Shown piece by piece: positions 53,207-61,884 of a stretch of 64,000 nucleotides of DNA. Source of the stretch: Tyzzerella sp. (GTDB taxonomy: Bacteria > Bacillota > Clostridia > Lachnospirales > Lachnospiraceae); contig JAFTWA010000022.1 of NCBI GenBank assembly GCA_017465565.1, positions 55,827 to 119,826 on the forward strand, given 5' to 3'. Under the pieces are notes generated by a model. It worked only from the letters and a program-made list of their open reading frames with translations. It had not been told where the DNA came from and ran no database searches. The translations under genes and the position numbers were made by a program. Every line of letters begins with the position of its first letter. Position 1 is the first letter of the stretch.

Positions 53207-53959
53207 ATGCATCATTTTTTCGTGACACCAGAGCAGGTAAAGGAAGAAAATATATGGATAACAGGTTCCGATGTGAACCATATTAAAAATGTGCTTCGCA
53301 TGAAATTAGGTGAAGAGCTTGAGATTAGTGATGGCAATAATAAAAAGTATCTGTGTGAGATTGCTTCTATGTCATCGGACGAGGTGGTTGCCCTTATCAA
53401 AGAAGAATTAGCAGTTGATACGGAGCTTCCATCAAAGATTTATCTGTTTCAGGGACTTCCAAAGAGCGATAAGATGGAGCTTATTGTGCAGAAGGCAGTA
53501 GAGCTTGGCGTATATGAGATTATTCCAGTTGCAACGAAAAGAGCAGTTGTGAAGCTGGATGACAAGAAAGCAGGCAAGAAGGTAGAACGCTGGCAGGCAA
53601 TCGCAGAAGGCGGCGCGAAGCAGTCGGGAAGAAATGTGATACCGGAAGTAAAACACGTGATGCCGTATAAAGAAGCAATTCAGTATGCGGAAAATTTAGA
53701 TGTTATACTTATTCCATATGAGCTTGCAGAAGGGATGCAGGAGACAAAGCAGATGATTTCGAGTATTCAGCCGGGGCAGTCGATTGGAATTTTCATTGGC
53801 CCTGAAGGCGGATTTGAAACGGCGGAGGTGGAATACGCCGTTCTGCATCATGCAAAAGCGATTACACTTGGGAAGAGAATCCTCAGAACAGAAACGGCGG
53901 GCCTTACAATATTATCGATTTTGATGTATCATTTGGAAAGTGAAGCACATAATTTATAA
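53207..53959 (+). CDS. rsmE: 16S rRNA m3U1498 methyltransferase
   Basis: 250 residues, of the SPOUT class. It methylates N3 of U1498 in 16S rRNA. A PUA-like N-terminal domain (HHFFVTPEQVKEE) precedes the knotted domain with QGLPKSDKMELIVQKAVELG, GGAKQSGRNVIPEV, and IGPEGGFETAEVEYA, where S-adenosylmethionine binds, then LGKRILRTETA. All motifs are intact. It is the second gene of a four-gene run prmA-rsmE-desulfurase-thiI. Confidence 0.96.
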   Translation: MHHFFVTPEQVKEENIWITGSDVNHIKNVLRMKLGEELEISDGNNKKYLCEIASMSSDEVVALIKEELAVDTELPSKIYLFQGLPKSDKMELIVQKAVELGVYEIIPVATKRAVVKLDDKKAGKKVERWQAIAEGGAKQSGRNVIPEVKHVMPYKEAIQYAENLDVILIPYELAEGMQETKQMISSIQPGQSIGIFIGPEGGFETAEVEYAVLHHAKAITLGKRILRTETAGLTILSILMYHLESEAHNL

Positions 53960-53984
53960 AAAGAAAGAAAAATAGGTGAAGAAG

Positions 53985-55142
53985 ATGGAAGTTTATTTGG
54001 ACAATTCGGCGACTACCAGATGCTATGACAGTGTGCGGGAACTGGTCGGAAGAGTGATGTGTGATGATTACGGTAATCCATCGTCTATGCACAAAAAAGG
54101 CGTAGATGCTGAAAAATATGTTAGAGAAGCGAAAGAAACCCTGGCGAGGATTTTGAAGGTACAAGAGAAGGAGCTTTACTTTACATCTGGAGGAACAGAG
54201 TGTGACAACCTTGCACTGATTGGCTGCGCGAGAGCAAACCAGCGTGCTGGAAAGCATTTAATCACTTCTTCCATTGAGCATCCGGCAATCCTGAATACGA
54301 TGCAGTATCTGGAACAAGAAGAAGGCTTTCGTGTGACCTATCTGCCGGTTGACAGTAATGGAAAAATCAAGCTAGATGCCCTCCGGGATGCATTGTGTGA
54401 GGATACGATTTTAGTTTCTATTATGTATGTCAATAACGAAATCGGTTCTGTTCAGCCAATCGAAGAGGCCGTCCGAATCGTAAAAAATTACAATAGAAAC
54501 ATACTGTTCCATGTGGATGCTGTTCAGGGATTTGGAAAATACCGCATTTTCCCAAAGCGTACCGGTATAGATTTGCTGTCAATCAGCGGACATAAAATTC
54601 ATGGACCAAAAGGAACTGGTGTGCTTTATGTAAATGAAAAGGTAAAGATTAAACCAATCGTATTTGGTGGGGAACAACAGAAAAATGTTCGTTCTGGAAC
54701 AGAAAATGTTCCTGGTATTGCGGGACTTGGTCTTGCGGCGAAAGAAATTTATACAAACTTTGATGCAAAGATAGCAAAGATGCGTGAACTGAAAAACTAT
54801 TTTATCGAAGGCGTGTCAGAGATTCCGAGGATTAAAATTCATGGCTGTGATACATCAGACTCCGCTCCTCATATTATCAGTGTGGGATTTTCAGGAATCC
54901 GGAGTGAAGTTCTGCTTCACACATTGGAGAGCAAAGGAATATATGTATCTGCAGGTTCCGCATGTGCGTCGAATCACCCTGCAATCAGCGGCGTACTTCG
55001 TGGAATCGGTGTGACACAGGAGTATTTGGATTCAACGCTCCGCTTCAGCCTTTCAGAATTCACTACAAAAGAAGAAATTGACTATACGTTAGAAACGTTA
55101 TATAATTGTGTACCGATGTTAAGAAGATACACAAGACATTAG
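53985..55142 (+). CDS. Cysteine desulfurase (NifS/IscS-type)
   Basis: 385 residues. It takes sulfur from cysteine as a persulfide and passes it on, here most likely to ThiI, encoded 16 nt downstream. N-terminal EVYLDNSATTRC is typical. The PLP lysine is in SISGHKIHGPKGTG near residue 200; HVDAVQGFG precedes it. The active Cys is in VSAGSACAS near residue 325. An in-frame GTG start at 53976 is possible, but AGGTGAAGAAG better serves the ATG at 53985. The pairing nifS-thiI is known in Bacillus and clostridia for 4-thiouridine in tRNA. Confidence 0.94.
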   Translation: MEVYLDNSATTRCYDSVRELVGRVMCDDYGNPSSMHKKGVDAEKYVREAKETLARILKVQEKELYFTSGGTECDNLALIGCARANQRAGKHLITSSIEHPAILNTMQYLEQEEGFRVTYLPVDSNGKIKLDALRDALCEDTILVSIMYVNNEIGSVQPIEEAVRIVKNYNRNILFHVDAVQGFGKYRIFPKRTGIDLLSISGHKIHGPKGTGVLYVNEKVKIKPIVFGGEQQKNVRSGTENVPGIAGLGLAAKEIYTNFDAKIAKMRELKNYFIEGVSEIPRIKIHGCDTSDSAPHIISVGFSGIRSEVLLHTLESKGIYVSAGSACASNHPAISGVLRGIGVTQEYLDSTLRFSLSEFTTKEEIDYTLETLYNCVPMLRRYTRH

Positions 55143-55158
55143 GAGGAAAAGATTACCA

Positions 55159-56343
55159 ATGATGTTTCAAGCTTTTTTAATAAAATACGGAGAAATTGGA
55201 TTAAAAGGTAAGAACCGCTATATGTTCGAGGATGCCCTTATGAGACAAATCCGTTTCTCATTAAAAGATGTAGAAGGAACCTTCCATGTGCACAAAGCAC
55301 AGGCAAGAATCTTCGTAGAATGTGAAGGATATTATGATTATGACGAGACAGTGGAAGCACTGAAGAGAGTGTTTGGTATTGTTGGAATCTGTCCGGTAGT
55401 ACATGTAGAAGATAAAGGTTTCGATGAACTGAAAAAAGAAGTTGTAGAATATATGGATAAGATGTATCCAGACAAGAATACAACGTTCAAAGTAGAGGCA
55501 AGACGTGGAAAGAAGAGCTATCCAAAGACTTCAATGGAGATCAACTGCGACCTCGGAGAGGCGATTTTAGAAGCATTTCCAGAAATTCGTGTGGATGTGC
55601 ACAAGCCACAAATTATGCTCAATATCGAAGTAAGAGACCTTATTTACATTTACTCTGAAATTATCCCAGGACCAGGCGGAATGCCAGTCGGAACAAACGG
55701 GAAAGCGATGTTATTATTATCAGGCGGAATTGACAGCCCGGTAGCTGGTTATATGATCTCGAAACGTGGGGTAGAATTAGAGGCGACTTATTTCCACGCA
55801 CCACCATATACAAGTGAACGCGCAAAACAGAAAGTCATAGATTTGGCGAAGCTGGTATCCAAATATGCAGGACCAATCAAAGTAAATGTGGTGAACTTTA
55901 CAGATATCCAGTTGTATATTTACGAAAAATGTCCTCATGAAGAATTAACGATTATTATGAGACGCTATATGATGAGGATTGCGGAACATTTTGCAAAAGA
56001 AAGCGGATGTCTGGGATTGATTACGGGAGAGAGCATCGGACAAGTGGCAAGCCAGACTATGCAGAGTCTTGCGGCTACAAACGATGTGTGCACGCTTCCA
56101 GTGTATCGTCCTGTTATTGGATTTGATAAGCAGGAAATTATTGAAATTTCGCAAAAGATTAATACATTTGAAACTTCAATTTTACCATTTGAAGACTGTT
56201 GTACAATCTTTGTTGCAAAACATCCGGTGACAAAGCCAAATATCAATATTATCAGACGCTCAGAAGAAAATCTGGCAGAGAAAATCGATGAATTAATGGC
56301 AGAAGCAATCAATTCAGTAGAAACAATCTTGGTAAAACCATAA
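55159..56343 (+). CDS. thiI: tRNA uracil 4-sulfurtransferase ThiI
   Basis: 394 residues, the short form without a rhodanese domain. It forms 4-thiouridine at position 8 of tRNA. The N-terminal ferredoxin-like and THUMP domains (KYGEIGLKGKNRYMFED near residue 10) precede the ATP-binding PP-loop LLLSGGIDSPVAGYM near residue 183. FEDCCTIF near the C-terminus may supply the Cys used for sulfur transfer. A second ATG lies one codon in. AGGAGG sits 12 nt upstream. The stop codon is itself next to the outer edge of palindrome C. Confidence 0.95.
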   Translation: MMFQAFLIKYGEIGLKGKNRYMFEDALMRQIRFSLKDVEGTFHVHKAQARIFVECEGYYDYDETVEALKRVFGIVGICPVVHVEDKGFDELKKEVVEYMDKMYPDKNTTFKVEARRGKKSYPKTSMEINCDLGEAILEAFPEIRVDVHKPQIMLNIEVRDLIYIYSEIIPGPGGMPVGTNGKAMLLLSGGIDSPVAGYMISKRGVELEATYFHAPPYTSERAKQKVIDLAKLVSKYAGPIKVNVVNFTDIQLYIYEKCPHEELTIIMRRYMMRIAEHFAKESGCLGLITGESIGQVASQTMQSLAATNDVCTLPVYRPVIGFDKQEIIEISQKINTFETSILPFEDCCTIFVAKHPVTKPNINIIRRSEENLAEKIDELMAEAINSVETILVKP

Positions 56344-56412
56344 TGGAAGGGCTTTTATAAAAAAGCAACCACCGAAAATTGAATAACAAAATATTCGAAT
56401 CATGAGTTTTCA

Positions 56413-56446
56413 ATCCACCACATCACTTTGATATGGTGGATTTTTT
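56413..56446 (+). terminator. Terminator in left arm of element C
   Basis: AATCCACC ... GGTGGATT with inner pairing ATCA/TGAT and six T. Ends the thiI transcript. Confidence 0.85.
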
Positions 56447-57310
56447 ATGTAACTACGGAAGCTGACGATGTTTTTCCATATGGAATATTTTTTGATGTTT
56501 ACGGATGAAAATTCTTTCGTTTTAAAGGGTTTTGAGGATTTCGAGACTCAAATTTTCCGCATACAAAATAAGTTTCATCTGATGCTAAGAATATTCGAAG
56601 AAATGTAAGCATAGCATTAAACTTTTCTTCCATAAGGAAAATCGGAGAAGCACATTTTTAAGAACAATCTTGCATTTCTCTTTAGCAGGAGTACGGCTTC
56701 ATCTTTCGGGTTTTCTAACAGCCTACGAGCCAAGAGAATTATACAGTTGTCTAACGCAAACGCACAGCCAGAATTTTTGAGACGAAATATACGGTGAGAG
56801 GGCATCGAAAGATTCTGTGCAAAGTCTAGTGGCTACAGTTCAGTGAATGGGAAAGCGCGAAAAGTTGTTTGCACGAAGTAAGTTCTTGAAGCGCTTTCCT
56901 AATCACATTACTGAACGTAGCCACGTAGACTTTTCCAGAATCTGTAGCCTAGACCTTGAACCGTATATTTCGTCTCGAAAATTCGTGACTGTTTGAACGT
57001 GCGTTGAACAACTGCCTTTTTGTCTCGTTAGGCTGCAAGAAAACCTGCGAAAGATTGCAGATTTACTCCTGCTAAAGAGAAATGTAAGATTGTTCTTAAA
57101 AATGTGCTTCTCCGATTTTCCTTATGGAAGAAAAGTTTAATGCTATGCTTACATTTCTTCGAATATTCTTAGCATCAGATGAAACTTATTTTCTATGTGG
57201 AAAAATTGAGTCTCGAAATTCTCAAAACCCTTTAAAACGAAAGAATTTTCATCCGTAAACATCAAAAAATATTCCATATGGAAAAACATCGTCGGCTTCC
57301 GCAGTTGCAT

Positions 57311-57344
57311 AAAAAATCCACCATATCAAAGCGATGTGGTGGAT
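57311..57344 (-). terminator. Terminator in right arm of element C
   Basis: Inverted copy of the same stem with a T-run on the minus strand. Ends the HPr-like gene transcript. Confidence 0.85.
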
Positions 57345-57410
57345 TGAAAACTCATGATTTGAATATTTTGTTATTCAATTTTCGGTGGTTGCTTTTTTAT
57401 AAAAGCCCCA

Positions 57411-57644
57411 TTATACTAAGTATTGACTAAGGACTTCCATTACGGAATCGATATTTGCATCTTCAGCATGAATATTTAATGTAATAGGTTTTGATAAATC
57501 TAAACTAAAGATTCCCATGATAGATTTTGCATCGATAACGTATCTTCCAGATACAAGATCAAAATCGTAATCGAATCTGTTGATGTCGTTAACGAATGAT
57601 TTTACCTTGTCAATTGAGTTTAAAGAAATATCTACAGTTTTCAT
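57411..57644 (-). CDS. HPr-like protein lacking the phospho-histidine
   Basis: 77 residues with the fold pattern of the PTS phosphocarrier HPr. The region around regulatory Ser46 is kept: DAKSIMGIFSLDL near residue 38. The GLHARPA segment with His15 and Arg17 is missing; that part reads SIDKVKSFVNDI. It therefore cannot carry phosphate from Enzyme I in the normal way. It may have a regulatory role like Crh, which also lacks His15 but keeps Ser46. AAGGAGGTTATATTCT before the ATG is a strong ribosome binding site, and a good promoter lies upstream. Divergent from mtaB. Confidence 0.85.
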   Translation of the reverse strand: MKTVDISLNSIDKVKSFVNDINRFDYDFDLVSGRYVIDAKSIMGIFSLDLSKPITLNIHAEDANIDSVMEVLSQYLV

Positions 57645-57681
57645 AGAATATAACCTCCTTGAAATTTATATCATCATATTT

Positions 57682-57710
57682 ATATTATGATGTATACTCA
57701 CAAAAGTCAA
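57682..57710 (-). promoter_or_regulatory. Sigma-A-type promoter of the HPr-like gene
   Basis: On the minus strand TTGACT (57710-57705), 17-nt spacer, TAATAT (57687-57682). The start codon is about 38 nt downstream of the -10. Confidence 0.8.
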
Positions 57711-57750
57711 GGAACAAATTGTCAGAAATAGAATAGAAAGGATACAAAAA

Positions 57751-59037
57751 ATGAGGAAAGTTGCATTACACAATCTAGGATGTAAGGTAAATGCTTACGA
57801 AACAGAAGCGATGCAGGAAATGCTGGAGCAGAACGGATACGAGATTGTTCCGTTTAAAGAAGGGGCAGATATTTACGTAATTAATACATGTACAGTGACC
57901 AATATGGCAGACCGCAAATCCCGCCAGATGCTTCACCGTGCAAAGAAACTAAATCCTGACGCAATTGTCGTCGCGGCAGGTTGTTATGTGCAGGCAAAAG
58001 AAGAAAATGGTGAAGTGGATGAATGTATTGACATTGTAATTGGAAATAATAAGAAAAAGGATTTGATTGAGATTCTGGAGCAGTACGAAAGGGAACGTAT
58101 AGGGAAGGCAGTCATTGATATCAATCATACAAAAGAATACGAGGAAATGCATCTCAGTAAAACTGCGGAGCATACAAGAGCCTATATCAAAGTGCAAGAT
58201 GGATGTAACCAGTTCTGTACCTATTGCATTATTCCATTTGCCAGAGGACGTGTGAGAAGCCGTGTCAAGGACGACGTGATTCGTGAAGTGACAGAGCTTG
58301 CGAAGAATGGTTACAAGGAAGTTGTACTCACCGGGATTCATTTGAGTTCCTATGGAGTGGATTTGGAAAATGAAAATTTATTGTCCCTGATTCTTGCAGT
58401 GAATGAGGTAGAAGGCATCAAGCGTATTCGACTGGGGTCTTTGGAGCCAAGAATTATCACAGAGGAATTTGTAAAGACGATTGCAGGACTAGAGAAGATG
58501 TGTCCACATTTCCACCTTTCACTCCAGAGTGGCTGTGATGAGACGTTGCGCAGAATGAACCGCAGATACAATTCGGAAGAGTATTATGAGAAGTGTCAGC
58601 TTCTCCGAAAATACTTTAAGAATCCGGCACTTACAACGGACGTCATTGTAGGATTTCCGGGAGAGACGGAAGAAGAATTTGCAAAATCGAAAGCATTTGT
58701 CGATAAAGTGGATTTTTATGAGACACACGTTTTTAAATATTCAAAGCGAAAAGGTACAAAAGCAGCTGTGATGGAGAATCAGGTTCCAGAGCAGATTAAG
58801 ACAGTACGAAGCAATGAGCTTTTGGAACTTGATGCAAAAAAAAGAAGAAAATATGAAGAAACATTCATTGGAACAGAAGTAGAAGTACTGATGGAAGAAA
58901 GTATCGAGTTGGACGGAAAAACTGTTCAGGTGGGACATACAAAAGAGTATGTCAAAATTGCACTACAAACAGATGAAAATTTGCAAAATCAATTGATAAA
59001 TGTCCAAATTGATAATCATTTACAAATTATTCATTGA
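57751..59037 (+). CDS. mtaB: tRNA t6A37 methylthiotransferase MtaB
   Basis: 428 residues, standard length. It adds the methylthio group to t6A37 in tRNAs that read ANN codons. The N-terminal UPF0004 domain has LGCKVNAYETEAMQ, NTCTVTNMADRKSRQ and AAGCYVQ with the first cluster's Cys residues. The radical SAM motif is GCNQFCTYCIIPFARG near residue 150. A TRAM domain ends the protein. AGAAAGGATACAAAAA precedes the ATG. It shares a divergent promoter region with the HPr-like gene. Confidence 0.95.
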   Translation: MRKVALHNLGCKVNAYETEAMQEMLEQNGYEIVPFKEGADIYVINTCTVTNMADRKSRQMLHRAKKLNPDAIVVAAGCYVQAKEENGEVDECIDIVIGNNKKKDLIEILEQYERERIGKAVIDINHTKEYEEMHLSKTAEHTRAYIKVQDGCNQFCTYCIIPFARGRVRSRVKDDVIREVTELAKNGYKEVVLTGIHLSSYGVDLENENLLSLILAVNEVEGIKRIRLGSLEPRIITEEFVKTIAGLEKMCPHFHLSLQSGCDETLRRMNRRYNSEEYYEKCQLLRKYFKNPALTTDVIVGFPGETEEEFAKSKAFVDKVDFYETHVFKYSKRKGTKAAVMENQVPEQIKTVRSNELLELDAKKRRKYEETFIGTEVEVLMEESIELDGKTVQVGHTKEYVKIALQTDENLQNQLINVQIDNHLQIIH

Positions 59038-59104
59038 ATTTTATAGAATATTATATTAAAATTATTGTGAAGTATGTGAAAAAACCATAGAAGGACGTGA
59101 GCAA

Positions 59105-59368
59105 ATGAGTAAATTAAGTAACACACAATTTTTTCAAGTAGAAAACGGACCACAAATTCAGGCAAAAGATATTCTTGAAATTGTGTACGAAGCTCTGCGG
59201 GAAAAAGGGTATAATCCAGTAAGTCAGATGGTAGGCTATATTATGTCAGGTGATCCTACATATATCACAAGCCATAATGGAGCAAGAAGTCTGATTATGA
59301 AGATGGAACGCGACGAATTAGTAGAAGAGATGTTAAAAGCGTATATTAAACATCATTCATGGGAATAA
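59105..59368 (+). CDS. ireB: IreB family regulatory phosphoprotein (UPF0297)
   Basis: 87 residues, full length for the family. IreB of Enterococcus is a target of the Ser/Thr kinase IreK and acts in cephalosporin tolerance. The conserved LREKGYNPVSQMVGYIMSGD and PTYITSHNGARSLI segments are present, with Thr residues in the N-terminal KLSNTQFF that could be phosphorylated. AGAAGGACGTGAGCAA precedes the ATG. ruvX starts 6 nt after the stop and the DUF1292 gene follows, the same order as yrzL-yrrK-yrzB in Bacillus. Confidence 0.95.
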   Translation: MSKLSNTQFFQVENGPQIQAKDILEIVYEALREKGYNPVSQMVGYIMSGDPTYITSHNGARSLIMKMERDELVEEMLKAYIKHHSWE

Positions 59369-59374
59369 GATAAT

Positions 59375-59806
59375 ATGAGAATAATGGGGTTAGATTATGG
59401 GTCAAAGACAGTGGGAGTAGCAATTAGCGACCCTCTGGGATATACTGCGCAGGGAATTGAAACGATTGTGCGCAAAGAGGAAAATAAGCTTCGTCAGACA
59501 CTGGCACGGATAGAAGCACTTGTAAAGGAGTACGAAGTAGAGACGATTGTACTGGGGTTTCCAAAGAACATGAACAATACAGTGGGTGATCGCGCTGAAA
59601 AATCATTAGAATTCAAGGCGATGCTGGAAAGACGTATTGGAATTCCGGTTGTTTTATGGGATGAAAGACTGACTACAGTAGAAGCCGAGCGAACACTAAT
59701 GGAGAGCAGGGTAAGACGTGAGGACCGCAAAAAGTATGTAGATAAGATTGCGGCTGTGTTTATTTTGCAGGGATATTTGGATTCACTTAGTATGAGACAA
59801 GAATAG
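59375..59806 (+). CDS. ruvX: Putative pre-16S rRNA nuclease/Holliday junction resolvase YqgF
   Basis: 143 residues, full length. An RNase H-like fold with the acidic residues in [33 protein letters not shown] and [15 protein letters not shown]. YqgF is thought to process the 5' end of 16S rRNA; an older annotation is Holliday junction resolvase. It sits between ireB (6-nt gap) and the DUF1292 gene (16-nt gap). The ATG follows a poor ribosome binding site (AATAAGATAAT), so it may rely on coupling from ireB. Confidence 0.94.
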   Translation: MRIMGLDYGSKTVGVAISDPLGYTAQGIETIVRKEENKLRQTLARIEALVKEYEVETIVLGFPKNMNNTVGDRAEKSLEFKAMLERRIGIPVVLWDERLTTVEAERTLMESRVRREDRKKYVDKIAAVFILQGYLDSLSMRQE

Positions 59807-59822
59807 TACGCGGGGAGAGTAT

Positions 59823-60083
59823 ATGGAAAAGATTATATTTACATTTGAAGATACAAATGAAGAAGTGGAATTTTTTGTATTAGAACAGACAAAAGTAAAC
59901 GGTAATACTTATATTTTAGTTACGGATTCTGAAGAGGATGAGGCAGAATGTCTAATTTTAAAGGATACCAGCGCAGCAGAGGATACAGAGAGTCTTTATG
60001 AAATTGTAGAAGATGATGTAGAATTATCGAGTGTATTAAAAGTATTCGAAGAATTATTAGAAGATGTAGACATTGAAATATAA
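59823..60083 (+). CDS. DUF1292 protein (YrzB-like)
   Basis: 86 residues, highly acidic, with a beta-rich start (IIFTFEDTNEEVEFFVLEQT) and an acidic helical end. This is the third member of the conserved ireB-ruvX-yrzB set in Firmicutes. Function is unknown. GGGGAGAGTAT precedes the ATG. Confidence 0.9.
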   Translation: MEKIIFTFEDTNEEVEFFVLEQTKVNGNTYILVTDSEEDEAECLILKDTSAAEDTESLYEIVEDDVELSSVLKVFEELLEDVDIEI

Positions 60084-60155
60084 GTTTGAAACGGTTTACC
60101 AAGCGGTACATGTGCCAGAAGAGAGCGGAAATAGAAAAACACATGGAGGTAGAGC

Positions 60156-61820
60156 GTGAAGAAAGAGGTTAAATCAAAATTAAAGATTATACCAATTGGC
60201 GGTTTAGAGCAAATTGGAATGAATATTACTGCCTTCGAATACGAAGACAGTATTATTGTTGTAGACTGTGGTCTTGCATTCCCGGAAGACGATATGCTTG
60301 GAATTGATTTGGTGATTCCAGATGTGTCATATTTAAAAGATAATGTTGATAAAGTAAAAGGGTTTGTAATTACTCACGGACATGAAGACCACATTGGTGC
60401 GCTGTCGTATGTCTTAAAGGATATTAATGTTCCTGTTTATGCGACAAAGCTTACAATGGGTATTATTGAAAATAAATTAAAAGAGCATAATATGCTTCGC
60501 ACCACAAGAAGAAAGGTAATCACATACGGACAATCCATCAATTTAGGACAGTTCAGAATTGAGTTCATCCGTACGAATCACAGTATTCAGGATGCGGCAG
60601 CACTTGCAATCTATTCGCCTGTAGGAGTAGTTGTCCACACAGGTGACTTTAAGGTGGATTATACACCAGTATTTGGTGATGCCATTGATTTGCAGAGATT
60701 TGCAGAAATTGGCAAAAAAGGTGTACTTGCACTGATGTCAGACAGCACGAATGCTGAAAAGAAAGGGTTTACGATGTCGGAGCGTACAGTTGGACAGACA
60801 TTTGACCATCTGTTTGCTGAGCATTGTAATTCTAGAATTATCATTGCTACTTTTGCATCAAATGTAGACCGTGTACAGCAGATTATTAACTCTGCTTACA
60901 AGTATGGTAAGAAGGTTGTAGTAGAAGGACGAAGCATGGTGAATATTATCTCGACAGCTTCGGAACTTGGCTATTTAAATATTCCAGAGCATACCTTGAT
61001 TGAGATTGATGAGCTTAAGAATTATCCGGATGAAAAGACGGTTTTAATTACAACTGGAAGTCAGGGCGAGTCTATGGCTGCGCTTTCGCGTATGGCAGCA
61101 GACATTCACAAGAAAGTGTCTATTAAGCCGGGAGATACAGTCATTTTTAGTTCGTCTCCAATTCCTGGTAATGAAAAAGCAGTGTCACGTGTCATTAATG
61201 AGCTTTCACAGAAGGGTGCTAATGTAATCTTCCAGGATGCCCATGTATCGGGACATGCCTGTCAGGAAGAATTGAAATTGATTTATTCATTATTGAAACC
61301 GAAATATGCGATCCCAGTGCATGGGGAATATCGTCATTTGAAAGCAAATGCAGGAATTGCAGAGGCACTGGGCGTTCCAAAGGAAAATATTTTCATTCTG
61401 CAGTCAGGTGAAGTTCTGGCAATGGATGGAAATAGTGCTGAAGTTGTGGACAAGGTACACACAGGAGCAATTCTGGTTGATGGACTTGGCGTTGGCGATG
61501 TAGGTAATATTGTTTTAAGAGACAGACAGCATCTTGCTGAGGATGGAATTCTGATTGTGGTTCTTACGATTGAGAAGGGTACAAATCAGCTTCTTGCTGG
61601 ACCTGATATTGTGTCAAGAGGTTTCGTTTATGTGCGAGAATCTGAGGCGCTGATGGAGGAAGCAAGAGAGTTATTGTATGAAGCACTTGACAAGTGTCTC
61701 TCAAATCCTTATGCTGACTGGAGCAGAATCAAGATGGTTATTCGTGATACAATGAGCGATTTCCTTTGGAAAAGAACAAAGAGAAAACCGATGATTCTTC
61801 CAATTATTATGGATGTATAG
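60156..61820 (+). CDS. rnj: Ribonuclease J
   Basis: 554 residues, typical length. An RNase with 5'-3' exonuclease and endonuclease activity that matures and decays mRNA and rRNA in Firmicutes. The metallo-beta-lactamase motif is THGHEDHIGAL near residue 73; the beta-CASP part includes SDSTNAEKKGFTMSE, VEGRSMVNI, TTGSQGESMAALSR and HVSGHACQEE, then VHGEYRHLKANA. The start is GTG at 60156, 6 nt after GGAGG. It lies 72 nt after the DUF1292 gene. A weak hairpin separates it from the methyltransferase gene. Confidence 0.96.
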   Translation: MKKEVKSKLKIIPIGGLEQIGMNITAFEYEDSIIVVDCGLAFPEDDMLGIDLVIPDVSYLKDNVDKVKGFVITHGHEDHIGALSYVLKDINVPVYATKLTMGIIENKLKEHNMLRTTRRKVITYGQSINLGQFRIEFIRTNHSIQDAAALAIYSPVGVVVHTGDFKVDYTPVFGDAIDLQRFAEIGKKGVLALMSDSTNAEKKGFTMSERTVGQTFDHLFAEHCNSRIIIATFASNVDRVQQIINSAYKYGKKVVVEGRSMVNIISTASELGYLNIPEHTLIEIDELKNYPDEKTVLITTGSQGESMAALSRMAADIHKKVSIKPGDTVIFSSSPIPGNEKAVSRVINELSQKGANVIFQDAHVSGHACQEELKLIYSLLKPKYAIPVHGEYRHLKANAGIAEALGVPKENIFILQSGEVLAMDGNSAEVVDKVHTGAILVDGLGVGDVGNIVLRDRQHLAEDGILIVVLTIEKGTNQLLAGPDIVSRGFVYVRESEALMEEARELLYEALDKCLSNPYADWSRIKMVIRDTMSDFLWKRTKRKPMILPIIMDV

Positions 61821-61830
61821 TATAATGTAA

Positions 61831-61858
61831 AGACGGGGAAAGGATTTCTCCGTCTTTG
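61831..61858 (+). terminator. Weak terminator or attenuator after the RNase J gene
   Basis: An 11-bp stem AGACGGGGAAA / TTTCTCCGTCT with one G-U pair and a 3-nt loop; only two T follow, then GATT. Partial read-through to the next two genes is expected. Confidence 0.5.
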
Positions 61859-61884
61859 ATTATGAAAAGAAGGGTATAGATGAT

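Larger units (their letters stand above)
56349..57408. repeat. Very long palindromic element C at a convergent gene junction
   Basis: Outer arms 56349-56693 and 57064-57408 are inverted copies of 345 bp with about 11 mismatches and no indel (about 97%). The inner 370 nt still pair in parts: GAGACGAAATATACGG on both sides, and an inner stem 56825-56858 with 56890-56930 (GTGGCTAC, GTTCAGT, GAAAGCGC). The whole region could fold into one hairpin of about 1060 nt with a loop of about 30 nt near 56875. It contains the terminator stem and the TTTTCCATAT motif of element A and shares a 62-nt core with it. It fills the whole space between thiI and the HPr-like gene. Confidence 0.93.

Noticed and set aside
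56617-56805. A 62-codon open frame on the minus strand in palindrome C
   Set aside because: Inside the inverted repeat; no ribosome binding site; not preserved in the opposite arm beyond the point of divergence.
39493-57408. CRISPR array or attC-type integron cassettes as an explanation for the palindromes
   Set aside because: No regularly spaced direct repeats, no cas or integrase gene, and the inverted arms are far longer than attC sites.
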